64,000 nt of DNA from Paraspadella gotoi (lineage: Eukaryota > Chaetognatha): positions 176,636-240,635 of the forward strand of contig CM119266.1 in NCBI GenBank assembly GCA_051294375.1, read 5' to 3'. A program made the translations under genes and the position numbers. The notes below the pieces were generated by a model that was not told the DNA's origin, made no database searches, and worked only from the letters and a program-made list of their open reading frames with translations. Position 1 is the stretch's first letter. Every line of letters begins with the position of its first letter. Of this stretch, positions 29,256 to 38,848 are shown in pieces.

Positions 29256-32200
29256 CGAATTTCCCGCCAGAAAATGATATTTTGGTCGAGGAATGTTGAA
29301 TGGAATAATTTGAAATAGATCGTGCGTTGTCAGTTGATTTCGGTGAATGACATAAAATGTTCTAATCTATTAACTGCTGGTGCACATAAAAGACGTTAAA
29401 CGATTGTGAATTTTTTATTTATTGTGCCTTTGGCTCAGATTTCTAACCTAATTAAAATTTATTAAATTCATTAATTGTATCGCATTTTGGGCAATGTACA
29501 CTTGCACACTTGTACAAGTGTACAAGTGAACTTTTTTGACGTAAAATTACTATTTCAGCATTGTGAAATTATTCCATCACTCTTCCTTCAATCACTTTTT
29601 CGCTTTCAGTCCTTTCACCATCGGTCTGGATCGACGAGTCTGAACTTAGCGTCTCATTTGTATGACGACACCATCCAATTCAGGGTCACGATTATTGGGG
29701 GGCGGGGAAAGAGAGAGAGAGAGCGCAGAAAGGGATCCTTTTTGATATTGAAAAAGAAATGTGGGGGAGAGAGAAAGAGAGAGATAGACTAGTAAGTTAT
29801 TAATTTACGAAAAGCAACTACAATACAAACACCTAATTCCAAATAAAATACCTGATATAGTTTAAACTTTGTAGGTTATTTTTCTAGCGCCAACTCCCCT
29901 CTGCCTCTCCCAGATGGAACTGCAGCCTTCCGCCCGCCTTCGCCTTAAACGCCACATGCGATGACAAATTCTGTCCGCGCGCCGCTTGGAATCGCGTGCG
30001 TACGGAACTGAGAGGCACCGAGGGGTGGTTGACCGTTCAGTACGTCATCATCATCTGGGTCTTTGGTAAGGACGTATTAGTGGTAAGGTGGAGAGCGTGA
30101 TTGGCGGGTTGTTGTCTCACCTCTCGGTTTTACGCATCTGTTATTTTTCGTTTTTTGTTTGTTTTTTTTTGCGGGAAAATTGGCAAAATTGGAAAGTTTT
30201 CTAAAATTTTGTCGCCAGGAGAAAAAAAAGGGAAACGACGAAAAAAAATTGCTCGAGGAAAAATTAAACTTTTGGCTTTTGGCGAAACTTTAAGGTCGAA
30301 AGGAGGGAACGAAAGTTGGGAAATTTCGCGTTGAGCCTCGGGGCTTTGGTAGTCGACGCGGTTATTATCTAAATAAATTCAATTTATGTAGTAGTTAATA
30401 TTGTTAAAAAGTTTTCTTCTTTCCTAACCCTATTCGATAAATTCGAAAATAATATTAAACTAAAGTAAAATAAAAAAACAAACAAACATTTCAGCACAAG
30501 CCTATAAAATTGAGTCGTTCAGCGACATTTTCTCCTCTTCCTTCCCTTAGGCCTCCTCTTCACCGAATGTTGTCAAGTCTACCGCGTCGGCATCTGCGAC
30601 TACATCAAAGATCTCTACAACATCATCGACACTGCTGTTGTCGTCCTCTACTTCGCCTCCTACACGGCGAAGATCATCTCCAACATCGAGTGTCGTCAGG
30701 CCTTGGAGGATCTGGGCAAGGGGTTCTTTCTGGTAATAATACTCTCGATATATAGTAATATATTTGAATATATAAACATTCTATCATAAAGTATTGCGGT
30801 TACATTATATTTTAGAAAGGAGCGATGTGCGTGGATTTACTCGAGGCGGCGACCCCCGAACGATGCGTTTTCCATCACAAACTCTTCCAAGTTTTTTGGG
30901 AAGGAACGTCGGGTAGCTGTGTGGGTATGAGGAACGCTACGCAAGCCAGGGTAAGAAAAAATGAAATAAATAAATGAACGAATAAATGAATGAATATATG
31001 AATGAATATATCGTTGACGTTTAGTCAAATAACGAGGGTAAATAATAAGTGGTAAAGTATTTGCTTGAATGATAGTTTATTAATGACGGACAATGATTAG
31101 GGTGATGACATAGGTAACGATGACACGATGACAAAGGTTAAGACTAAGGCGATGACTATATTAAACAGTTCAATAATTATTTGAAGAAGTGTTCTTTCTT
31201 GAGTTTGGATGTTGAGGTGAATGCCGAGAGTTCTCTTAGCAATTTTGACCTTCAATCCCTCCGTCGATTCCTCTGTCGGTCATTGGTCATTCAAAGGTTG
31301 AAGTAAGGTCTGTGATTCGTCGGCATTCTGATGATTCGTGAAGAAGACGAGCAATCACATCACTAGGCCAACCAAGTCCGTTTATAGTTCCATTCCGTTG
31401 ATGATATGAATGAATATATTGAAGAGACAGTAATTATTGATATGTGTTAGTGACAGAACGGTTCAATATAAGCAGTCGCTGAGTCGCTGAGCTACGGATC
31501 AGGCTGTAACACCATGTTACAGGCGGGTTAAGAGCCCCGTCTCTCTAACTGCTAGGCGACCACCGGGCTAGAACCCCGGACCTTTGGATTGGGAGGCGAA
31601 TGACTTGCCTCCGGCACCAATGGCCGCTGATGAACGATTGGTGGATCTTAGTCCACCATAATATGAATGAATATTTGAAGCAATCAATCTATCAATTAAT
31701 TCATAGCTCAGTCATAATCAATGATAACCATTCAAACAATCAAATCAATCAATCAATCAATTGTTTTTTCATCTCAGAACGACGTGAGAGATTTTGCGCT
31801 CGGTGTCCTCAACGACACAACGATTCCTTTCAAGACGAGATATTTTCTTCTCGCCTGTGAGTTTTTTTTCCTTGTTTTCTCTGGGAAGTGTTTTTTTTTT
31901 GTTTTGTTAAATATTTATGTTGAAATTTATTAATTTTGTTACTTTGAATCTTTTTTTTCTTTTTTTTCGGACTTATTCTTTCGTTGCGTTTAGTCTTTAG
32001 AATTTAGGATCAAATGAAGGATTTTGTTTTCTTTACAGTCAACGAAATTTGTTTATTTTAAAAAGAATACGTACAATGAAAATGTTTCGGCGAATACATG
32101 TTCGCGTTCATGAAGACTAACATATTAAGCGAAACATGTAAGTTTTCTTTTTAAAATAAATTTCATTTGATCCTAAACCAAGTGTTTCTCAAACTTCGTC

Positions 32201-34833
32201 CCCCCCCCTCCCACCAAACCAGCCCGGTTCGAGTGGGTCTATGACGACCCCGAGATCCTCGCCGACATCCTCTTCGCCACTGCCAACATCCTCAACATCG
32301 TGAGGACGACCTACATCATGCCGGCCTTCGAGTATCTCGGCCCCTTGCAGATCACCCTGGGCAGGATGATCGGGGACATCGGAAGATTTGCAGGTTGGGG
32401 GGGAGTGAGGTGGACTTGGGGGGGGGAGTAGCTGAGGGGTTTGAAGTTTTCTTTTGTAAATATAAAACAATCAAGAAAATAAGAAGCACTTTTTTTCCTA
32501 ATTTTAAAATCGTTAATCAATAAGTAATAAGTAATACGTAACTAATATTGTGAAGAATTGTTTATTCTCACGCTTAGCCAAGACGAGCATTTGATCGTAA
32601 AGGTCAATTGAACGAGTTATTAAACGAGGGGAGAGAGAGTGAAAAAGGCAACAGATTTTACAAATATCTAAATTTTTGGATGAAGCTTCTCTTCTCTGGA
32701 AAAAAGAGAAAAAAAGTCAAAAGTTTTTTTTGTGGTCTTTAGAGTTTTTAGTTGCGCCGCGAGTGCTCGCGGAGCATATCTCTAAGTCACTTTTTGGTCG
32801 ATCTGTCGGTCGGTCGGTATGTCCCACTTACGTTAAACATGCATATAATTTGCTTATAGTTGGTTGCTCATTTGTTAAGCCAAAAAAAAACAAATCTAAG
32901 GGACTGCGAGCGCCGCCTTCAGGAATTCTCATAACGAATAAAAGACAGAATTTTGATGCAATGCATGTCATATATAAATACACGGGAAAAGAAGGTTTTA
33001 TTGTCATTTCATGTCCTGTGTGAAAAGTAAAATACACGTGAAAATAAAGTCACTGCGGCGCAAAACATTGGAATTTTTCCAAAACCGAAGCTTTTTGTTT
33101 TACAATCCTTTGTCAATTAAACTAAATTTCGTTTACGCGCTTATTTCTCATTTGCATTAAGGAGTCCCTTGAACGTTTAAAATATTTTGTAAAAGTTTTT
33201 TGCTATGTTATAAAGTTAGGATGTACTTTTAAAATTTTTATTATGTATTGAGCATCTCTTTTCCAGTTTTATTCCTTCTTTTCGGCTGCGCCTTCATCGT
33301 TGGCCTGACCAATCTCCTTTGGTATTACGCCGGCAAAGTTATCTACATGCCCAAAGTTTATCCCTACAACCAGACAGAGTTCGAGAAGCAAGCCTCCGCG
33401 CCTTATTACCAAAAGTGAGCTTATGTACGAAAAATGTCAGGCTGTTAAAATATAAATAAAATGCAAAAACTATGCGATGAAACAAAAAAAATGTTTTTTT
33501 TAGTTTTTAAACTTAGATGAAAATTATATATGAATTGGAAATCGTTTCAAAGCATTGCGATGTGCTCATCATGGCCTCATGTCCCATTCCTTTGCCACAA
33601 TTATAAAAATAATAAAAATAAAAATAAAAATAAAAATAAAAATAATGAAAATAATAAAAATAATTAAATCCAAATTAAAGAGAGAGAGAGAGAGAGAGTT
33701 GGTGGTTATGACTATACCTACCTCATTAGTGAAGCTTACACTGTTTACCTCCCAATATCCTTGATAAAGTCTAATTTACAAAACCGAATAAAATAATAAA
33801 AAAATAAATTGAAATAATCTAAATTGAAAATTAAATTTAGAATATACCTCCTAGATAAAATTTGAAATCAATTACATGGTGACAATTTTACAAGCGCCGA
33901 TAGAAATACGCTGTCATTTGCAAACCAGTGGTTATTTCATTGATTTTAAAAATTAGTTAAATAGAAAATACTAAAATTATGTATTAAAATTTTGTATTAA
34001 GATATGCCCTGACAATGAGTGGAGAAAGTTAGCTTTAAAATTGGGTTTCATTTTAAAACTCACTGTTTTTAAATTCTTTTTTTTTTAACTTTTAGCACTT
34101 TTTTAAAGAAAGTATTTATTAAGATATTAACAATATTAATATCCTCAGAAAGCCTTTAAAAATATGAAGAGAATGATATACTTACAAAATCTCTTACCCA
34201 AAAATTGAGCTGCCCAACCTTGGTTCAATTAAGAGAGTCAAAAGTGAGTTATCTAAAATTTTAAATCTTTTATTAAAATATATGACCAGTTTAAATTATT
34301 AAAACATAAAATATTATTATTTATATAAGTATCATAAAAGAGCCTTAGAAAAAAAGATTTAAGATAGCCAATCACAATTTGATAAAAATCTTAAATTTAT
34401 TCTCCAGCTATTAATTTTTGGAAAGATGCCTCGTTTTTGAGTATCCTAATTAAATTACAGCTGGGCCAGTTAAATTTTATACTACAGTATTCGTAAGTAT
34501 GTCATTTTCTTTAGATTTGAAAGGGCTTTCAGAAGATAATAATATTAATATTATTTTATTTCAAATTTCTTCAGAAAACTTACTGAAAGTAAAAGAAAAA
34601 AATCAAATCTAAAAAAAATGAGTTTAAAAATTAGAAACGATTTTCAAATCCATCTTCCTGCTATCATTGCTGAGACATATCAAAGTCGATTCTGATCAAA
34701 TTTGCTTATATAAATAGTTTAGGTTTTTACTTTTTAATTCATATTTAACATTGAAAAAATCTTCATGGGTTTGCAAATGACAGCGTTTTTTTACCGGCGC
34801 ATGTAAAATTGTCACCATGTAAATGTTAATCTG

Positions 34834-34876
<43 letters not shown>

Positions 34877-35244
34877 CCCGTCGTTTGGCGTCCTGCGTCC
34901 AACTCCTTCCTCGACCACCTGCCTCCCCTCTCTCCCCCTCTTCCCCTCTTTTCCTCTCCACCCCCGTAAGCATCGCCCGCACGTTCGAGACTCTCTTCTG
35001 GCCTCTCTTCGGCGTCGGGGGCAAGGGCAGCGGGGGCGGGCCGCGGCCCATGCATACCCCGCCCTACTGGATCGCCGAGAACCGGCCTTGGGTGGGTCGG
35101 GCATTCTCGACGGGCGACTCCGTCAAGTGGATCGCCCGGTGGGCAGAGACGATGACGGGATTCTATTACCTCATCATGATCATCATTCTCATCAACATGC
35201 TCATCGCGATGATGAGCCACTCCTTTAACAGCGTGCAGGTGGGA

Positions 35245-35307
<63 letters not shown>

Positions 35308-35601
35308 TTCACCGGTCCTACACAGATAAGTAAAAGAGACGAATATTGCAAAAATGAAACGATTTCATTTATTTTTATAAGTTCTGATAAATTTTAATAT
35401 TAATAATTTTAAAGGCGAAAAAGTAAGAATCAAAAATCCGTTTTCTTTTTCTTTCTTTTTTTGTTGCGCATAGTTTTTACGTTTGTAAAAAGTCAGCGTT
35501 GGTTTTTATGAAATAGAAACAGTTGGTTTAAACATTTAAGGATTATGAAATTGTTTTTTCCTATTTACTTCCTTTGGGCTTTCTTTGTCGCTTGCTTGCT
35601 C

Positions 35602-35677
<76 letters not shown>

Positions 35678-37403
35678 TCTGTCTCTCTCCGAAAAGCATC
35701 CTAAAAACCTTCGGCGTCCTCTTCTGGTCCCTCTTCGGAATGCTCAAGTCTTCCCAGCGCGAGATCCGTCGCCCGCCGACTCAGAGGGTCGAAAACGACC
35801 CCTGGGGCACGGCCAAGGACTCCGCGCTGGGGGAGTCGATGATCTCGGGGGCGCTGGAGATCATGTTGGGGGTGTTCCACCTCATGATGCTCATCATTCT
35901 CCTCAACATGTTGATCGCGATGATGAGCACATCCTTCAACGACATTCAGGTAAGATCTCGAGGGCTGCGTGGGACGATGAGCCCTGGAAAGGGGGTTGAC
36001 CGGCGATTGTTTAAATTGACGAAATTATTCCAATTGTTTTATATCAATGAAATATTTTTCATAAGTGGCAGATTTCCTCTTCTTCCTCTTATTGAATTTT
36101 AATTTCGTAATAATTAAGGTTTTGATTCTTACTTTTTTACGTCTGCTACTATAGTTTATATATATAGTTTTATATTGAGGCGACTTACCACCGGTCTCTC
36201 TCTCTAAACCCTTCCTCTCTCCTCTTTCTCCGAGCCAGTCTATCCACACGGTCACTTTGCCCCAGCTTTGGCAATGACCTTAGATTGACCGGACACATTA
36301 ATAGGGCTGGGGCGATCGTCAGATCAAGTTGGTCCGGGCGATGATAAAAGTGGATCAGGAGGGAGCTCGTCTCACTTCTTTTCTACTTCTCTTATATCGT
36401 CACAATTCTTCACCTTCTCCTCACGGTGCAGGCTTGATATTGATTCGAGTGAGCTTCTTTGTGACGTCGTCGTCAGCGGCGTCACGAATTTCTGTATAAA
36501 AACTACTATGGTTTTATAGTTTTGGCTGGGACTTACCGTTTTTTTTTTTTTTAATTATTATGAATTATGATGAAGTTTTATAAAAGTGTGCGATCATAAT
36601 AGGTTAAATTTTTAGATATGGCTTCTCATCTTGAAATAGTTTTAAAATTTTCATATTACATTTGGATGCAAGTATTTTTTGTTTGAATTTCTACTTCAGT
36701 ATAATTTACTGCAATATGCAAATGAGATTATAGTACTCAATAATCAATATAATATCCAAATTATTATATAAAAATGCTTTAATCTAATTTACATATTTTA
36801 GTAAATAATATTGATGAAATTCATAAAAAAATCTTTGAATCAATAGAAAACATGTGAAATCAAAAAACCTTTTTAATGAGAAGCTATATCTTAATTTTAA
36901 TACAAATAAAAATAAAATCTTTTACAAGCTATGATTGGAAAAAATTGTAACAATTTCTAATTGTAAACAATTGTAACATTTTTTTCTTTCTTTTATTTTT
37001 TTAAATTATATAAATATTTTTTTTATTTTTTTTGTCAGTTTTGAAATCTTGAAATCTTTTGAAATCTTTGAAAATGAAAAAAAATATATTTTTGTCAATT
37101 GCTGCCTTTTATGAACCCTTTAAAAACGAGTTCATGCTCTGCAGTGACTGTACAGCTGCCTTCCAGCGGCTGTTCAGCCTTCTATCTCTCTTTCTCTCTC
37201 TGTCTCTGTCTGTCTCTCTCTGTCTCTCTCTGTCTCTATCTCTCTCTCTCTCTCTGTACGATCTCTTGCATGATCGTTTTTTGAAAATTTTTTATTATTT
37301 TTTTCCTTTTAAAAACTTTTATTATCGCCATTTATTCCGCGCTTTTTTCTCAATGCAAAATCCCAAATTTACATCCGAGATTTTTGTGGATTTATTCTTT
37401 CTT

Positions 37404-37435
<32 letters not shown>

Positions 37436-38317
37436 ACTCATACACGCATTTGTTTGTTTTATTTATGATGAATAATTCATTGGGTCAATGAACTATCATC
37501 GCATCAATGAATGACTATCATCGTATCTATGAATAATTATCATCACATCAATGAATGACTATCATTGCATCAATCATTTGGTTATTATCACATCAATTAT
37601 TTGGTTAACATCACGTCGATCATTTGGTTATCATCACATCAATTATTGGTTATCATCGCATCAATATTTGGTTATCATCGCATCAATCCTATGGTTATCA
37701 TCGCATCAATATTTGGTTATCATTGAAGGTAGGCTCGATCCTATTCTTTTAAGATTTTTCATCTTCTACATTTGATCACGAAAAATAGTAATAGTGAGGA
37801 GAAGGTGAAGAATTGTGACGATATAAGAGAAGTAGAAAAGAAGTGAGACGAGCTCTCTCCTGATCCACTTTTATCATCGCCCGGACCAACTAGATCTGAC
37901 GGTCGCCCCGGCCCTATTACTGTGTCCGGTCAATCTAAGGTAATTGCCAAAGCTAGGGCAAAGTGACCGTGTGGATAGACTGGCTCGGAGAAAGAGGAGA
38001 GAGGAAGGGTTTAGAGAGAGAGACTGGTGGTAAGTCGCCTCATACAAATTATTTTCAATCACTAAATTAACTTAGTCGATAATGAATCTGTCCACAGCGT
38101 TTGTTGTGCTGCGCATCACAGCTTCAAATTCCCACTCTTCCTCCAGGAACACTCTGACATCGAGTGGAAATTCTCGCGGACGAAGTTGTGGCTCTCCTAC
38201 ATCTCCTCCAACGCCAACATCCTTCCCGTGCCTTTCAACATCCTGCTCGTCATCCGAAGCGTGCTCCAAGCCTTCGGCCGGGCGCTGCTTTCCTTCTGCG
38301 CCCTCGTGAAAGAGAGG
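25195..38317 (+). CDS. TRPC-type cation channel (N-terminal exons missing; continues past TRP box)
   Basis: Exons: 25195-25281, 25359-25516, 29914-30065, 30551-30732, 30816-30950, 31778-31856, 32223-32393, 33267-33414, then one of 34971-35238 or 35697-35949, then 38147-38317. All join in frame, giving 517 or 512 codons. Features in order: pre-S1 hydrophobic IGIAFLTIPFIPVLCLIYFF; S1 FIGFLIVATF; S2 VQYVIIIWVFGLLF; S3 DLYNIIDTAVVVLYFASY; a long S3-S4 loop with Cys and sequons; S4 region YIMPAFEYLGPLQITLGRM (the TRPC FGPLQISLGR signature); S5 VLFLLFGCAFIVGL; pore and S6 LINMLIAMMSHSF or LLNMLIAMMSTSF; TRP box region DIEWKFSRTKLWLSY. TRPC channels are Ca2+-permeable tetramers gated downstream of phospholipase C in the plasma membrane. 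Ankyrin/TRP_2 exons were not found. The coiled-coil tail is beyond 38317. Confidence 0.93.
25660..28850. repeat. Composite repeat element in TRPC intron 2 (copy 1)
   Basis: Segments recur in reverse orientation at 36455-37775: an ATTGATGYGATGATAATCA minisatellite (25700-25925), GTAAATTTGGGATTTTGTAT repeated at about 26095, 26918 and 27650, a 28080-28580 segment ending GGTAAGTCCCAGCCAAACTA, and a terminal (CGA)n array followed by CACAAAGAAGC. A fragment of the same end is at 58500-58590. (GA)n arrays fill 25951-26020, 26160-26245, 27000-27450 and 27793-27880. No transposase or reverse transcriptase ORF was seen. Confidence 0.75.
28608..28812. repeat. (CGA)n array
   Basis: About 205 bp of CGACGA units with ACG and GCG interruptions. 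Ser/Arg/Val homopolymer ORFs over it are artefacts. Confidence 0.95.
29017..29255. repeat. (TTG)n, (GAT)n and (CGT)n arrays
   Basis: A TTG run at 29020-29068 passes directly into a GAT run at 29069-29144; a CGT run follows at 29219-29255. Intronic in TRPC. Confidence 0.95.
31421..31660 (+). repeat. tRNA-like SINE, copy A (TRPC intron)
   Basis: About 240 bp, the same family as 45974-46157 and 56581-56813. Its reverse complement contains GTCCGGGGTTCTAGCCCGG, which resembles a pol III B box, preceded by a tRNA anticodon-arm-like stretch. It also has a conserved GGCTGTAACACCATGTTACA hairpin. Confidence 0.8.
32040..32165. repeat. Inverted repeat with hammerhead-like cores (TRPC intron)
   Basis: Outer arms TTTATTTTAAAAAGAA and TTCTTTTTAAAATAAAT face each other around CGAAACATGT-type motifs in both orientations. 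On the minus strand, TTCATGAACGCGAA, a loop, then TTCGCCGAAACAT resembles a Penelope-type hammerhead with a mutated CUGAUGA box. It is similar in design to 9357-9509. Confidence 0.55.
33600..33665. repeat. (AAAATA)n low-complexity run
   Basis: Imperfect AATAAA units in a TRPC intron, followed by a short (GA)n. Confidence 0.85.
33872..34822. mobile_element. Inverted-repeat MITE upstream of TRPC pore exon A
   Basis: About 951 bp bounded by TIRs of about 50 bp: TTACATGGTGACAATTTTAC on the left and its reverse complement at the right end, followed inward by CGCTGTCATTTGCAAACC on both sides. No ORF. Its right end lies 148 bp upstream of pore exon A. Confidence 0.85.
34840..34872. repeat. (GA)n upstream of pore exon A
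   Basis: A short GA array about 100 bp before the exon A acceptor. Confidence 0.9.
34971..35238 (+). CDS. TRPC alternative pore/S6 exon A
   Basis: A 268-nt exon with acceptor CCCCGTAAG and donor GTGGGA. It encodes IARTFETLFWPLFGV (pore helix and selectivity filter), a Gly-rich outer loop (GGKGSGGGPRPMHT), GFYYLIMIIILINMLIAMMS (S6) and SHSFNSVQ. It begins after two bases of a split codon and ends in phase 0, exactly like exon B. A (GA)n tract lies on both sides (34840-34872 and 35252-35304). Confidence 0.93.
35252..35304. repeat. (GA)n next to donor of pore exon A
   Basis: A GA array of about 53 bp beginning 13 bases after the exon A donor site. It is complementary to the (CT)n tract at 35627-35690. 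Confidence 0.95.
35601..35690. repeat. (TGTC)n/(CT)n tract next to acceptor of pore exon B
   Basis: CTGTCTGT units then a nearly pure CT array that ends six bases before the exon B acceptor AG and serves as its polypyrimidine tract. Confidence 0.95.
35697..35949 (+). CDS. TRPC alternative pore/S6 exon B
   Basis: A 253-nt exon with acceptor CTCCGAAAAG and donor GTAAGA. It encodes ILKTFGVLFWSLFGM, a charged outer loop (KSSQREIRRPPTQRVENDPW), GVFHLMMLIILLNMLIAMMS and STSFNDIQ. Same entry phase and exit phase as exon A. A (CT)n tract ends a few bases before its acceptor. Confidence 0.93.
36176..38042. mobile_element. DNA transposon-like element with ~270-bp TIRs (TRPC intron)
   Basis: Left TIR 36176 to about 36440 and right TIR about 37790-38042 are inverted copies; both begin TGAGGCGACTTACCACC. 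The interior is a reverse-oriented, internally deleted copy of the composite repeat at 25660-28850. No transposase ORF. A solo terminus of the same family lies at 39451-39482. Confidence 0.85.
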
Positions 38318-38848
38318 GTGAGTAATAATGCTATTTAATACTATTTTAAGAGAGAGGTTGTGATCTTCTAGACTGGGTCTAACTTAACCATCCGTCCTAC
38401 TAAAAAGAGAAAAAAAAATTCTCTCCCTTTTGACTGCTGAGTTTTGTCTTTCCGAAAAATATAAATTTCTTTTTTTACTTTATTTACGTAATTACAGGCA
38501 TTTAGAAAGGACAAAAAATGTCCGTAAACAATCAAATAATGCAAGTAAAAGAACAAAATTTACAGACGGGCAATCCAGTAAATTTGAGCGAGCACAGAAT
38601 AAGAAGCATGTAAAGTTTTTTAATATCATTCTCATATTGCGGTTTAAATTTTTAATATTTGTTAAAAACTTTTAATCGTTTATTTGAGCTAATTAATACC
38701 TCTGTATAGTAGTGAATGCATTAATGGAATATGCCGACAAACAGTGAGCAATAGCAAAAAAAAAAAATGCTTTCGTACTGGCCGAAACGTAAATCAAAAC
38801 CGAAAAAAAATCATACTTGAAATTGTCGCGCATACTTTCACTCTCAGT
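38318..38848. other. Convergent 3' flank between TRPC exons and glycoprotein gene
   Basis: AT-rich, no ORF with family support. If TRPC ended near here it would lack its conserved tail; no terminal exon was found. Confidence 0.5.

Noticed and set aside
32676-33023. 115-codon plus-strand ORF in a TRPC intron
   Set aside because: No homology seen; overlaps sequence with inverted similarity to 39240-39380 (GTCACTTTT...GGTCGGT), probably a repeat.
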